Counted from the stretch's first letter, positions 49,024 to 62,520 are shown. The stretch is 64,000 nt of DNA from Crambe crambe (GCA_963924555.1 OZ004594.1:1302001-1366000), one strand, 5' to 3'. Notes: generated by a model from the letters alone, not told the origin. Made by a program: numbers and translations.

Positions 49024-52000
49024 ATGGATCTTTTCTTCCTAATTATTGTGACGACCATCTATTATTGCACCTGCCATCACATACAGTTGAACTCTCCACA
49101 CTACCAGGATATTTATCCTGCAGTAGAATTAAGTAGCGACATGAGGACTCACCTCTTCTTTGCTCTCATCCAGTCATTTGGCAGTGAGCTCAATAGCTCT
49201 GGGAACATCGCAGGAGTTCAAGTGGCCTTGGACAGGATTAATGACAGTCCCAATATCCTACCAAATCACTTACTTCACTATACCCTCACTGATTCCAAGG
49301 TGAGTTACTGCTAACTAGCTTATATAATCTTCAATCTCTTGCATAGTGTAAGAGGAATACAGCCCTTGATGCTCTCTTCATCCAACTCCTCCCGAATGAT
49401 AACATATCTAAAGCGGCAGTGTTGGGCTCTGGATGCTCTGTGGCAACTGAAGCCACTGCAGAAGTCTCCCATTATTATAACCTGACTCATGTATGTGCAA
49501 GAAATAAGATCCATGCATATAATTAAAGCTATCTATAGCACTTATTTTACTTTAGATTTCATGCTCTAGTGCTTCTACTGAACTCCTCGATCGTTCTCGC
49601 TTTCGTCGCCACTTTCAGCTTCTTCAGACCATGAGAGACATTGACTCCATCTACTTGACTCTCATAAGCCACTATAAGTGGAAGTACATCGCTATCATTA
49701 CTCAAAATGAAAATCTTTTCACAGTGGTAAGTCAGTCAATCTTAAGTTAAAGGTGGCCAGCTGGCTAAGGTAACCATGTTTTTAATCACTTTCATTCTGT
49801 ATAAAAGGCTGTGGATTCACTAAAGATTTCTCTAGAGTCGATGAATGTCAGCTATTCTGAGAAACAATTTGAGAGCAACGAAAGCATTGCTGGACTAAGG
49901 AACTCTATTGTGATTATAGTTGCCAATAGCAACTGAGATAATTATGTACTTATTATCGATATCATAGGATCCTTCAGCACATATTTTCATTGTTGCAAGC
50001 TATGAGAGACATGCTCTAGCTTTTCTGTGTGAGGTACCTTCAACTAGCTACCCTTTCCCATTCTCTCATACTTTTCACTCATGCATGCAGGCTTCTAGAA
50101 GAAATCTCAAATACCCCACCCACTTGATTATATTTATGGGCTGGTATGATGAGGAATGGTGGCTGAAAGAGAGCAACGGTACTTGCAGTCAAGAAGAGAG
50201 GGTGAAGACTCTTCCCTTATTCCTGTCTGTTCATCACTTCAATTACCAAGTCCATGATTTCAGAAGGACAACATCAGGAATTGTGATTAATTTACTCTCA
50301 TGTAAAAATTATGATTCAGTCACTTCTAATTGTGTATATAGAGAGGATTTCAATACAAGAACGAGGAACAGAATAAGATTTCAGGACCCCCCTATTACAG
50401 AAGAAGTCAGTTTTCACCATACTGTTATGATGCTACTTGGACTTTGGCGTATGCACTGCATAACACTTTGCAAGGTACTAGCTGGTACTGGTTAGAGCTA
50501 TTATTAATCTTACCATGATTAATTCTCCCCATTTGGTTTTTATAGAGAATGCTAATATTAGTATCAAGTATGATAACGAGCAGTTTCACCAAAGAATGTT
50601 TGCTTTTGTCAATAACAGTGACTTCATTGGAGTAACGGTTAGATAAAATCAATGGTTGTGTCATTGCATGCCACTTACGTACATAATGACCAGCCTTCCT
50701 TCCCCTTTACCCATTCAGTCCTAGTCCTAGCCCTAGCCCTAGCCCTAGCCCTATAGCCATAACCCAGTACCCTTAGGCCTTAATAGTTTATGGCACGAAT
50801 TTTAGTGGTGAATCTGTTCTATAGGGTCCAGTGAAGTTCAGTGCAGAAGGAATACGGGAAACAAATCAACGTCAAGTTTTCCAATTCAGAAGAAATGAAT
50901 CTGGTAAGATAATAACTAGCTAGCTACCCAGAATTGGGCTGCCATAGTGGAGCTAGAACAGCATTCAACTTTGTGATGTAGGGACCATTAAAATGATCAA
51001 AGTAGGAGATGTGGTAGAGAACAAAAAAGGAAGCTTTGACTTCATAAGGGCTTTTCCTGATGAATCATTGTGGCCTAGTGAGTTGAAGAATAAAGTGTTT
51101 TTTCCTATTAACTAACTAGTTACTGTGACCAAAATTTCACTTTTTTTAAAAGATGGTCCGCCTCGCGATGGTGTGCCTGTGAACCAAACAGTGATGCTCA
51201 GTCTTGCCATCACTCAAATAATTTTCATCCTAGGAGCGGCAGGATGTACCTTCACTATCATCTGCATTATCTTTACTATCTACTTCCGAGAAAGACGGTA
51301 CACTAGAATTATCTTGCACTCTTTGCTTGGCATGAGCTAGCCAGCTAGCTAATAATTTTCATTCAGGATAGTCAAGCTGAGTAGCCCTAAGCTGAACTAC
51401 ATCATTGGACTTGGAGCTTTACTTCTGTATGTTGATGTGTTCTTGCATGCCGTACCGACAGAGACACTATTGGCTGTGGGTATTCTTTGTAAGTTTGAAC
51501 CCTGGTTCATTGCCATTGGCTACTCTCTCTGCCATGGGACGATCGTATGCAAGATCATCCGCATCCACCTTGTCTTCAACTACACCAAAATTAAAACCAA
51601 GCAGGTCAGTGCAATAAAATCCTCTTCTTTATACATCTACCAATATAGCTAGTGGGATTCTCATGGGTAGCATTTTTATGGATTTTGTTAATACAAGATT
51701 GGGGAGCTTAGCTGGTTATAATAACTTCAATTTTTGCGAACTATGAAAACATAGTGCTATGATTATTGTCACAATTAGCTAGCAGTTTCATTACTTTTCA
51801 GACTGTTAGTGATTGGAAGCTTGGTGTGGGGGTGCTCCTTCTTGTGATACTAGATGTGACCATTCTTGGGATATTCAATGCCATGGATGATACCAAGGTG
51901 GAGAGGATTCTGAACAGAGAAAATCCAACAGCCAGCGAACCAGTATGTCGAGAATTGATTGTAGCCATCTATCTGGACTTCAGGTATTAATTTTATGCTT

Positions 52001-53544
52001 TTTCCATGATTAATTTAATAGGGTTTTGGAATTGTGGCATATCACTACTTTCTTGTCTGCAAATCTTCAACCAGGGATGCCATTATTGGAGTTCTACTTG
52101 GCTATAAGGCACTCTTGCAAATGATTGCTCTGATTCTGGCCATTTTTATCATCCACGATATCAAATCAAAAGGCATGGATTGTGCGTTGTACGCATTTAC
52201 TTCCGTCTACATCACCAGTCTACTGTGGGCTCTGAAAATAATGGCCACTTACACTCTATTTGAGCACTTGAATGCATCTGCGGTGGTGATTAGCATGAGC
52301 GGTCTAGTAGCAATCACAACCACAGTGGGTATGACCTTCATTCCAATGGTAAAATAGCTCAATGAACTTTAAGAAAGCAGTGGAATATCTGAATAATGTG
52401 GACACACTTGGGACCCAGCATTTTGTCCTTTATAATAAGAATGTCTGAATAATGTGGACACACTTGGGACCCAGCATTTTGTCCTTTATAATAAGGTTGT
52501 CCTCTTTTGGAGGTTATACAAAAAGGTACTTTTCCTTTGTTGAGAGGTTTGTAGTGTGTGTGTGTCCTTTATCAAAGGCTCCACTGTATTTCCCTACCAT
52601 TCAGGAAGTTACACAGTCCACTAGTTATATCAGTTATGTCATGGTTATGTCATAGTTATGACTAGAAGTTAATCATGTCATGCAGATGGTGCAACTCTAT
52701 AAAGAAAGAAGCTTTGCACTTGTAGCAAATACCCCCATTTCTGCTAGTTCTGCTGGAACAACTAAAGACACAGCGTTTAGCATCGTTGGTGTCTCCCAGA
52801 ATCGCGGTGGATTGGCAAAGCCATTTAAGCCACCGTTGAATAAAAAAAAATCAAGTGTGCATAACAGTATGAAGAGCTCTAGTTCAAAGACAACCAAGAA
52901 CGACAGCACTGAGGACAAAAATTTAAATTTCATTCCACCTGCAGTATCTGACATCACTAGAGCAACTTCAAATAAAATTAAAAAAGCTGAAAACTTCAGC
53001 ACAATTTTGGATGATAATTTAACCCAAACCAGTGCTAGTGCTGATGACCAAACTGAGACAGCATTCAGCATCATTGGCACCACCACTGGGAACGTTGAAC
53101 CCCATAGCAGAACAATTCCAATGCCACACATGGAGGGTGACAGTACCAGAAAGGACACTGATAGCTCTCATAGCACTAGTCCAGCTTCAAACACTTCAGT
53201 TTCAGCTCCAACTGAAATGACATCTATCTATGGCATTAATACTCAGCACTGTACCACCACTGCAGATGAAGTTGAAGCTTTGAAGCAGAAAGTACTTGAA
53301 CTAGAGGCAGCGTTATCACATGTGAAGGTGTGTGCAGTGAAAATATGCAGCTAGCTAGCTATTATAAGGGTAAGATTTGGAAGGAGATTTCCCATGTTGA
53401 TTAGGGTGCACCCTAACTAATATGCATTCAATTCTGCTGCCAACTATTACGGCAGCAAGATGAAAGTAGATGTCATGTAGCAAGTTGAAATTAATAATTT
53501 TTTTATTCACTTCATTGTAGAAACCACAGATTGTTTTCAACTAA
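49024..53544 (+). CDS. Metabotropic GABA-B-type receptor (class C GPCR)
   Basis: Sixteen exons give 955 residues: 49024-49299, 49347-49490, 49556-49726, 49808-49909, 49968-50033, 50091-50282, 50342-50474, 50546-50637, 50825-50903, 50982-51077, 51153-51297, 51367-51604, 51802-51942, 52022-52348, 52686-53327 and 53521-53544. Signal peptide (MDLFFLIIVTTIYYCTC); Venus-flytrap ectodomain; no Cys-rich domain, as in GABA-B receptors; seven membrane helices (IIFILGAAGCTFTIICIIFT in the first, YNYIIGLGALLL-type second, KFEPWFIAIGYSLCHGTIVC, LGVGVLLLVILDVTIL, IGVLLGYKALLQMIALILAI, and so on). The long Ser/Thr-rich tail ends in a leucine heptad (DEVEALKQKVLELEAALSHV), the kind used for heterodimers. The ligand is unknown; in sponges it need not be GABA. 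Confidence 0.88.
52385..52495 (+). repeat. 57-bp direct repeat in a receptor intron
   Basis: CTGAATAATGTGGACACACT through TTATAATAAG occurs twice in tandem between the seventh-helix exon and the tail exon. Confidence 0.85.
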
Positions 53545-54700
53545 CTACTTTCCTAACTACATCGAACTTTTTTTTTTCCATTCATTTGTTTTTGTGTGCA
53601 ACCTTTAATTGCATTGTACATACAGCACATGCACAGCAATTCAACATCAACACGTATACATTGATTATAATTGGTGGGCTGGGTGGGGGTGGGGTCACCA
53701 TGAAGGCCTGACTGCACTGGTTCACATACAATACCACACCACAATTGTGCAATTTTTTTGTTTATTTTTGTTTTTTTTGTTTTTTTCTCCAGCTAGTCTA
53801 AGACAGCAACAGCTCAACGTTCTGTGACACCATATGCATGATAGCTATAGAGATCGGCGCTGTAGTTCTGTTTTGTCATAATCTGATCACATGACTGACA
53901 TGTGACCAATTTTTTTGTGATAATTAACTCGTAGATAGAAGATGCTTATTTAAAAAACTAATTAATTTTATGCAAATTTAGTGCCTTGTACTTGTATATG
54001 AACAGAACATGCATTGTGCCAATTTCTTTATTAACATAATTTTCGCTTTGTAAGAGGTGACCTGGCCCTTAGATTTACCTAGCTCTTTAAATGCACACCA
54101 TACAGATCAAACCAAGTTTACATTTGTAATTTTTAAACTTATATTTGAGCAATAAAACAGCACACCAAATATAGAACCTTGGATTTCATTGTGTACGTTT
54201 AGCTAATTATATTAGTTTGAGCTGACATACCCAGCATAGCATTCAAAGCCTAATTTTGGGGGTGAATAAATTAGAAAGAGCTGGTCAGCACACAAAGCTG
54301 GCTATATTACAAGCTTCTGAATTGATCTCCAAGTGAAGCATAGCTCAGTGGCATGCATTTCTGTGACTCTATTAAGCAAGAGCTATAATAAGTTCCACTC
54401 TCTATGGGTTATAGCATGTGAAGTATTAATGACTGTACATATTATGTATATAAGCCAATGCCAGAACTTATCTTTAAATTTTCATCTTTCCACTCACAGC
54501 CATCCAAAATTCCATCTTTCTACTCATAGCCATAGCACAGATGAACTGAAGTATGTTGTCGAAATCATCAAAAACTAAGGTTTAGAGATGAGTTGCAATT
54601 GTCAATGACCTCCTAAGTATACGTAACTATGCATCATAACTACTTATCTTTCATGTTCCATCATCTGTTAAACTTCCACTTGTAGTCATAGCAACCATTG
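53545..54700. other. Intergenic, receptor 3' flank
   Basis: AT-rich sequence after the receptor stop, with T runs and an AATAAA near 54150. No coding stretch, tRNA or clear element seen. Confidence 0.6.
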
Positions 54701-55515
54701 GACAGCAAACAAACATGAGCTATATCCTGCAGGGAACAAATTAATGGAACTACCCCTTATCCATTAATGAAACTGCATGAGTATCCTGCAGAGAATAAGG
54801 TTTTAAAAATATATAATTATGGTTAAATATTGTCTTTTAAGCTAAGATCATTGGGGAGAAGGCAGTATGTGAGTTTTAGACCCCTCATCCTTTAGAGAAC
54901 AATCATTAAGGTTAAAACTGAGTATCCTGCAGAGAACAAAATCATTATGTTAATTGCTAAAAATCATTGGGGGGGGGGGGGGGGGGGGGAGGAGAAAGCA
55001 ATATGTGACCTCATCCTTTAACAAAACTGAGCATCCTGCAGAGAATAAAACTCTAAAACATAAATGGCCTGTCCTTAAGCTAAAAACATTGGAGTATCCT
55101 GCAGAGAACAAAATCATAGGGGAGAAGGCAGCACAAATTTCCATGTCCAATTAACAAAACAGAGTATCCTGCAGAAACAAACTGGTTCAACATTAATGAC
55201 ATGCTTAAATTTGTAGGGGAGAAGGCAGTACACATCTGTTTGAAACATCAGGCCGGCCCTTTCTTTTTAGTTAGTTGTTTTTTTTAAGTCTTTGAAGGCA
55301 AAGAGTGTGACTTAACCCCCTAGGCAGCACATACATTGAGTCCAAGGAAGCAGCATCATCAATAGTGTCCTGATCCTCTGCCACATGCCCTTTAGAAATC
55401 AGCTAGGTTCTATTCTAGAAATCAGGTTTCATCCCAGAGATCAGGTTCCATTCTAAAAATCAGGTTCCATTTTCTAGAGATCAGATTCTATTCTAGAGAT
55501 CAGGTTCCAAGCAGC
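54701..55515. repeat. Two degenerate tandem repeat families and a poly-G run
   Basis: AGTATCCTGCAGAGAACAAA-type units recur irregularly about seven times (54726-55180), some followed by GGGGAGAAGGCAGTA. A poly-G run sits at about 54969-54990. A second family, AGAGATCAGGTTCCATTCTA with variants, has about six copies at 55395-55510. No gene. Confidence 0.75.
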
Positions 55516-56564
55516 AAATGAAACTGAGAATCTTTTGAAAGATTGAACTTTTAAAGCCCTTCTCCCTTAAAGCTGAAGATTACTCAAGGCAGTACCATGT
55601 CTTTCTTCCATTTAATTAATTTTTTTGTACAATAATGTATGCCATCTATATGAGTTTTTAACCATTAAACCATTTAGATACAAATAAAACACACAAACAC
55701 ACTAACACAACTGTAAGAGCTGGCCACTTAGCTAATACGTTTTTTAGAGTTGGTGCTTAATTTTATTCATGCTAGCATGCTAGCTTACAAGGCTGGAGAT
55801 CTGTCAACGAGCCAGTCAACTGACAAAGAAAATTGTATCCACTATTAGAACAATAACCAAGTCAGCACCATTGCAAGAAATGTGCAGTATGATTGCTTCC
55901 CATCAGATCCATCTGCGCATGCCCAATATCATGTATAAAAATCTTAGCCTGCCTCAAGCGCGCCAGTTCGCCAGAAGAGCAAGAGCGAGAGAAAGCATAG
56001 ATAGAAAGGAGAAAGTCACATTTGTTTCCTTGGTAAGTAAAGTAGTCTGGCTAGTTTAATGTGTGTAAGCTTATAGTTACTTCTGGTCTAGTTCTTTGAA
56101 TTTAGGAATGACAATAAGACTAATCTCTTTGTAGCTTGACCCTATCCACTAGCTAGCAGCTATATAATAGATATTTTAATAGCCAGCTTGTTGGCAGCCA
56201 TGCATGCATAGCAGAGGAAACCTGCAAGTCTTATAAACTTATGCTAGCTAGCTATGCTATCTATTATAAGACTTATGCTTCAGCACCCTCTTTCTGCTAG
56301 TTAGAAGTTTGTTAGCTAGCTACCTAGCTTGCAAATGACAATAGCCAACTGACTATAATCTCTTTGGTCTCTTTTAGCTTGAGCCTATAGCTAAGCCACT
56401 ATAATTATAGCTAGGGGTAACTATTAAATTTGCTACAAAATAGCTTGCTGGCAGCCATAGCATGCAGAGGAAACCTGCACGTTACATGCAGGTTTTACTA
56501 GCTATGCTAGACTTCACATGAACGAACGACACCAATCATTGTTTAACCTGCTACCATCACACAG
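55516..56564. other. Intergenic with a possible orphan first exon
   Basis: Mostly AGCTAGC-rich, AT-rich sequence without frames. At about 55950-56032, a GC-richer stretch with an in-frame run (SLPQARQFARRARARESIDR) ends at a strong donor (TTG then GTAAGTAAAG) downstream of a GCGCATGCCCAAT motif. It could be a 5' exon, but no partner exon is recognisable. Confidence 0.25.
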
Positions 56565-56790
56565 CCACCATGCATACGAGACCTGCCACCCTGCCGCCAC
56601 CATACGAGACCTGCCACCACCATACGAGACCTGCCGCCACCATATGAGACCTGCCATACGAGACCTGCCACCACCATATGAGACCTGCCACCACCATACG
56701 AGACCTGCCGCCACCATATGAGACCTGCCACCACCATACGAGACCTGCCGCCACCATATGAGACCTACCACCACCATACAAGACCTGCAG
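56565..56790. repeat. 20-bp minisatellite
   Basis: About 11 units of CCACCACCATACGAGACCTG, alternating A/G at one position and CATACG/CATATG at another. One unit is shortened to 14 bp. Any frame through it is a repeat artefact. Confidence 0.95.
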
Positions 56791-57279
56791 ATACAGATAA
56801 GACAAAGAGGAACAAGGAATGATCATCATCTGTCCATGGGTATGTACAGGTACATAAAGCTTTTCTAATTAAAACACTCACCTGTCAGACAATGGGCCTT
56901 GAGATAAACCAAGTGGATGGTTTATATTGATGACAGACACACTCCAATTGTGGGGCCCACATTTCCAAATAAGCAGACGTTCTCAAGTACATTTTCATAG
57001 TTCTCCAGGGCCAGCATAACTTAAAGAGAGCAAAGTGCCCATAACTGCAACAAGTTCCCTGAGCAGTAGGAGCCTGGTGAAGAAATTTTTAAAGAAGCAA
57101 ATTCCATTAACTTGCTGTAGTTATCACTTGACAATTTCTCTTCACCCTACAACCAACCTTTGCTCTGTTCTGATGAAAAGGAAAAAAGTGAGTTGTTATA
57201 ATTATGTACAATGAAAAGCACATTTTGGAGATGACTTTATGAATGATTTTAAGCAAAAAAAAAGTATTGGTTTATTGAT

Positions 57280-57386
57280 TAATAAAGGTATTGGTAATAA
57301 AGGTATTGGTAATAAAGGTATTGGTAATAAAGGTATTGGTAATAAAGGTATTGGTAATAAAGGTATTGGTAATAAAGGTATTGGTT
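57280..57386. repeat. 15-bp minisatellite
   Basis: Seven near-perfect units of AATAAAGGTATTGGT. Confidence 0.95.
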
Positions 57387-59815
57387 GAAGAAAAAAAAGA
57401 GATGGCTTTAAGTGGTTAAAAATGATTGGTATTTGAAATTTTGAACGAGAGAATTATGATGGTAGATCACAAACTGAAAGATATGATGTAGCTAGTTCTC
57501 CAGCATTTTTAGCACATTCTGAGATTTTACAAGTCATTAATTATTAAAACCAAATAGGCCATTGGGAGTTTAACACTGTAAATTTCCACCAAATAAAAAT
57601 AGAAAAACAACAACAACAAACTAAACTACATTACAGAAGCCGAAATTTTAATTTGGTATTTCAGAAAAAAAGAGAGAAGGAGGTAAGAGATTACTAAAGG
57701 AATTTCGGTTTTTGGGGAAGAATATCACAGAAAAAATAAGAAAATTTTTTACAGAAATTCAGACAAATAAGAAATGTAACACAACAGAAATTGCCAAAAC
57801 TGAACCAATAAACAATTGAATAATAGAGAGAACATTTGAACTCCATTAGGTATGGCAGGAGTTTCCATAGCAACTTAATTTTAAGAACATTATAATTATT
57901 ACAATGAAAGGAAAAGTCATGGAAAATGTTTCAATGATTTTGTTAGATTTCATGTCAAAGCTTGTCAGGTGCATTATTATGAGGAACACTTTCTGTCAAG
58001 CGAGCTGCTAAGTATGTGTTTATTCTGCCTTGCCTTCCTTAAGAGGATTTCTGACTCTTATTTCATGCCATACACTTGTTAGCTTGCCGAATGGATAATG
58101 AAATCTGATTACTGTCAAGCAAGTTGGTTAAGTATGTCTTCCTTCATCTTATTAAAGATCATCAATGGCAGGAGAGAGAAAGAGCCATGTTCTGCCTGAT
58201 AGATACGGAAAGAAGTCAGATACATATGTGTAATGAATGCAAAGCAGTCTAGACATTAGCAATATTTCACACACCCTTCTTTGACAGCCATGGTTAAAGG
58301 CTTTGACAAGCTTAAAAGATAGTCATTAGCAACGTCTTTCTCATTGTCATTTGATCTTCAAAACAGATTTGTGTTTCCTTGTCTTCTTTCTTCTTATCTT
58401 AGCACTACTGAGGTGTCCTGCTCCCAAGTTCTTGTATCTTCATCTTCTTTTCTTCTGTCTTTTATCTTGCTATCTTCTGGCTATCTTTTATGGCTAGCAA
58501 TGCTGAGGTATCCTTGCTAAGTCCTTTGAGTTCTCAATCAGTAGCTATTTACAGTGTTCTGCGACTTCTTTGTCTGTCACATACTTTACTACTTCTGAGA
58601 CAACTTAATGTCTATTTTTGTGGTGATTAAAAATAAAGAACCATTGTGTAGCATAAAAAAACAATTATAGTAAAAAAAAAAGAAAAAAGAGAAAGGTAAC
58701 ATTGTTCAAAAAGGATACTCAATGGCTCAATAATTTACACTATTACACTTTTAGCAAAAAAATAAGTCTTAAGATATTTTTTTAGCAGAATATAATCAAT
58801 AATAAAGGTACACACATGTAGTTCTTTAAAAGGAACACCCAATGGCCTTAATATATATTATAGTTAATATTAGACCTGAATCTCTCTCATGTTATGCCTT
58901 AAATGCAGTGACAATAAGATAAACACAATTGGAAATATTGAGTATTTTTTAGAGAGAAAAAAAGAAAGAAAGAATTGGTTCTAGTAAGGTGGATTGACAG
59001 AGTTTCAACAAACACATAATAGACTTACGAGCTAAGGTGGTAGGGACGAAGCATCCATTGTCGCATGAAGTTACAGCAAAAAAAGGTTCCACAGAATAAC
59101 GTTGTTGCTTCTATGAAGAACTTGAATGAGCATGTTATCAGAGGAAAGTGAGACCAATTATTATTGCAACAACAACAACAACAACAACAACAATGACAAC
59201 AACAATTTCTTATCCCCATTAGCTACCTGAAACACTTACACTATATGCTGGCCCCAAAAGCAATGTACAACAGAACCGAAAAGTAGCCAAGATCTCCCAT
59301 TACTACTATATTCTCATATGCACCAACTCCAGTGTATGTGCAAGCGCTAAGATTACTGAAATTTAGAGAGTGAAGCAGCCAATTCTATAGAGGGATTCAC
59401 CAGGCTTCTTCTGCTTCAGCAATGCCCCATCTTCGAATTCTCAATTTTTCTTCCCAACCTCCGATCCAAGTCGACCTCGATCTTCTGCTCACCTCACATA
59501 AAAATGCCATTCACTTCGAATAAGGTTCACCCTTGAAATCGTTAACTTGTAAGACAGCAGTAGACTTCTGATCTCTCCAACCAGAGCTACTGTAACTCCA
59601 TACCCGGACTTCCTGGTACACCAATTTGTTCTGACACATTACATGCAGCAGCATGGGTATCAAAAAGATCACCAAATTTGATCAAAATGCTCATTTTTTG
59701 TTTGAAACTGCCAATAACAAAGGATAGCACCATCAATAACTGTTACAAGGAAGGGAATGCTTATTAAGCCAGATCCCCAAGTAGCAAAGGCACATAGAAC
59801 AAAGTTCAAGGTCAG
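57387..59815. other. Intergenic, no gene seen
   Basis: AT-rich with A and T runs, a CTT/TCTT-rich part near 58380-58500 and an (AAC)n tract at 59165-59200. Nothing protein-like on either strand. Confidence 0.6.
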
Positions 59816-60275
59816 AGCTGTCACTCTTTATGGCAGACCTTCTCCTACATAGAGAGAGCTATCGCTCTTTGTGACAAATCTTCCTCGTTCTCTTCTACAT
59901 AGAGAGAGCTATCGCTCTTTGTAACATAGACCTTCTGAGAGACATCAATACCGGTAGATGATCTTCCTAGGTCGTCTTAGGCCTTGGTTACATAGAGAGA
60001 GCCACAGCTCTTTCAATCATTAATCAATATGTTGAATACTCAAATCTAATAAATATTGGAATCATTCAACTTCACAAGATAATAAGACGGTTAGCTAGCC
60101 ACTATAATAAAGTTTGTTTTTTTTTGTTTTCTTGATCATTTTTTTTTGTTTTTTTTGATCATTTTTTGTTTTTTTTTTGATCATTTTTTTTGTTGTTGTT
60201 TTTTTTGATCATTTTTTTGTTGTTTTTTTTTGATCATTTTTTTTGTTTTTTTTTTGATCATTTTTTTTTGGAGGG
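59816..60275. repeat. Tandem repeats, CATAGAGAGAGCTATCGCTC and T-run/TGATCA units
   Basis: Three copies of ACATAGAGAGAGCTATCGCT (59848-60010, the last degenerate) are followed, at 60113-60270, by about seven units made of a T-run, often broken by G, and TTGATCATTTTTT. Confidence 0.8.
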
Positions 60276-60354
60276 GCCAAAAATAATTAGTCATAACACC
60301 AAAAACACACATCCACAATAATATGGTTGTTGTTTTTTTTTGTTTTTTTGTTTT

Positions 60355-61135
60355 TTTGGAAGAGATTTCCCCTCGACTTACCGATCAAGTACATTAATAA
60401 TCACAGCTTTTTTAGTGTTTTTTGTTCATTTCTTTCTTTATTTTTTTAAGTTTAGTTTTTGGAAGAAGAGATTTCCCACAACTGATCAAGCACATTAATA
60501 AATGATGAGATTTCTGGAAGAGATTTCCCACGACCAATCAAGCACATTAATAAATGATGAGATTTCTGGAAGAGATTTCCCACGACCGATCAAGCACATT
60601 AATAAACGATGACAAATATTTTGTTAATTTTTTTTTAAGTTTTAGTTTTGGAAGAGATTTCCCACGACCGATCAAGCACATTAATAAATGATGACAAATA
60701 TTTTAAAGTTCTTTGTTAATTTTTTTTAAGTTTTAGTTTTGGAAGAGATTTCCCACGACCGATCAAGCACATTAATAATCATAACGATGCTAAACATTTT
60801 CAGTGCTTTCATTTAAATTTTTTTTTACGTTTCAGTTTTTTGGAAGAGATTTCCCATGACTGATCAAGTACATTAATAATCACAGCTATTTTTTAGTGTT
60901 TTTTGTTCATTTTCTTTCTTTATTTTTTTTAAGTTTTAGTTTTTGGAAGAAGAGATTTCCCACAACTGATCAAGCACATTAATAAATGATGAGATTTCTG
61001 GAAGAGATTTCCCACGACCGATCAAGCACATTAATAAACGATGATAAATATTTTTAAGTTCTTTGTTAATTTTTTTTTAAGTTTTAGTTTTGGAAGAGAT
61101 TTCCCACGACCGATCAAGCACATTAATAATCATAA
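60355..61135. repeat. Array of GGAAGAGATTTCCC palindrome units
   Basis: About ten copies of GGAAGAGATTTCCCACGACC followed by GATCAAGCACATTAATAA, spaced by T-rich linkers (TTTTAAGTTTTAGTTTTGGA). Larger blocks of two to four units are themselves duplicated. The arms GGAA and TTCC give each unit dyad symmetry. No frame. Confidence 0.85.
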
Positions 61136-61304
61136 CAAACGATGACAAAACAATTTTTAGTGCTTTTTTGCTTATTTCTTTTTATTCTTTTTATTATTTT
61201 TTCGTGTGTTTTTGGTCCCCTCCATTGAATGATCAATTAATAGGGTCAGCTCTTACACAACACACACAAACATACAAGAGATCACGCCACCTCTCGCCAG
61301 GGAA

Positions 61305-62345
61305 GGGGGATGGGACTGAGGGGGGGGGGAGGGGAGGGGGACGAAAGATAGGGGGAGGGAGGGGAGGGGAAGGGGAGGAGGAGGGAAAGGGGAGAACCTG
61401 ACACTGACCTCTCAGGGAAGGGGGAAGGGACTGAGGAGGGGAGGGGGGAATGGAATGGAGATACACCGTAGAGAAGAGATCCACCGCTGCTGACAAACCC
61501 TCAAAAAAACCTCCTGGATCGGGTCTGTGGATTCCACGCAACACTCAGAAGACACAGTCAGCGAGTCTTGTTTTGGATGCTGAAGGATGTGACGGAGCGA
61601 AGAGGCCAGCATCTTCAAGGAGGGGGGTCCTTCTTCCATCCAAATCCCCCTCCCCCCTCCCAACTGTGCACAGGCCTCAGCTCGCTGTCTCGACCCCCCC
61701 AGGCGGGGAGTCCCTACATGTGTTCCCAGTACGTATCCCCGTGGATGATGCGAGGGCAAGGCTGGCCCCCCCTGCTTTCCACCTCACCAACGGTCAGGGG
61801 ACAGGACTGATCTAACAGGGCATGGCCCTTGCCATGCCCCTCCCTTACCCATGACCCAATGAAGCACACCCCAAGAGCTGGCAGGCAAACCCGTGAGTCT
61901 CCACCACCACTTTGTACATACACATAATCTGCCAGTAACATGGACCCATCTGAAAAATCTATCACCCCCCCGCCCCCCCCCCCAATAAAATCTCTCCACC
62001 CTCTCCCCTCTGAAAACCCCCCGTCCTATAAATCCAACCCCTCCCGGCCCCCCTCCATATTACCTCCCCATCTGAAAATCTATCACCTCCCATCCAATAA
62101 CCCCACCCCCCCCCCCCCCCCCCCCCAGATTAGGGACTCACATACCTATTCATGTACTGCAGTGTGTGAAGAATTCACAAGGTTTTACGTGCCACTCCCC
62201 CTTCCAGGCAGGCCTTTCCTTGGGCCTTCACCAACCCCCCTCCCCATTGAGCAGCAACTGCCACGACATAATGACCTAATGCATGATACCCACCCAATCA
62301 ACCCACACTTAAAGTTAAGTTGCTAAAGGCATGCACACAATGACA
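61305..62345. other. G-rich then C-rich region with possible minus-strand exons
   Basis: G-rich purine tracts (61305-61450) and C-rich tracts (61965-62130, including a run of about 20 C) surround a more complex stretch. On the minus strand, about 61955-61848 reads DGSMLLADYVYVQSGGG and on to CFIGSW between a TTTTCAG acceptor and a GTAAGG donor. About 61621-61512 reads MLASSLRHILQHPKQDSLTV and on to DPIQE. They might be exons of an unrecognised gene, but I cannot connect them. Confidence 0.2.
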
Positions 62346-62520
62346 GCTATTAAATGCCCTGAGTCACAGCTATTCCTCCTCCTTAAATGCCCCGTGCCCT
62401 TAGTTTATGTAGAGTCACAGCTATTCCTCCTCCTTAAATGCCCCGTGCCCTTAGTTTATATAGAGTCAACAGCTATTCCTTTCCCTTAAACGCCCTGTAC
62501 CCTTAGTATATATGTAAATC
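62340..62520. repeat. ~60-bp tandem repeat, three units
   Basis: AGTCACAGCTATTCCTCCTC then CTTAAATGCCCCGTGCCCTT occurs nearly three times, the last unit diverged. Confidence 0.8.

Noticed and set aside
56565-56790. CRISPR array
   Set aside because: The units are contiguous without unique spacers, and the genome is eukaryotic.
56514-56829. Gly/Trp/Tyr-rich open frames on the minus strand (GGGRSHMV-type repeats)
   Set aside because: They come from the 20-bp minisatellite, whose near-multiple-of-three variation keeps several frames open.
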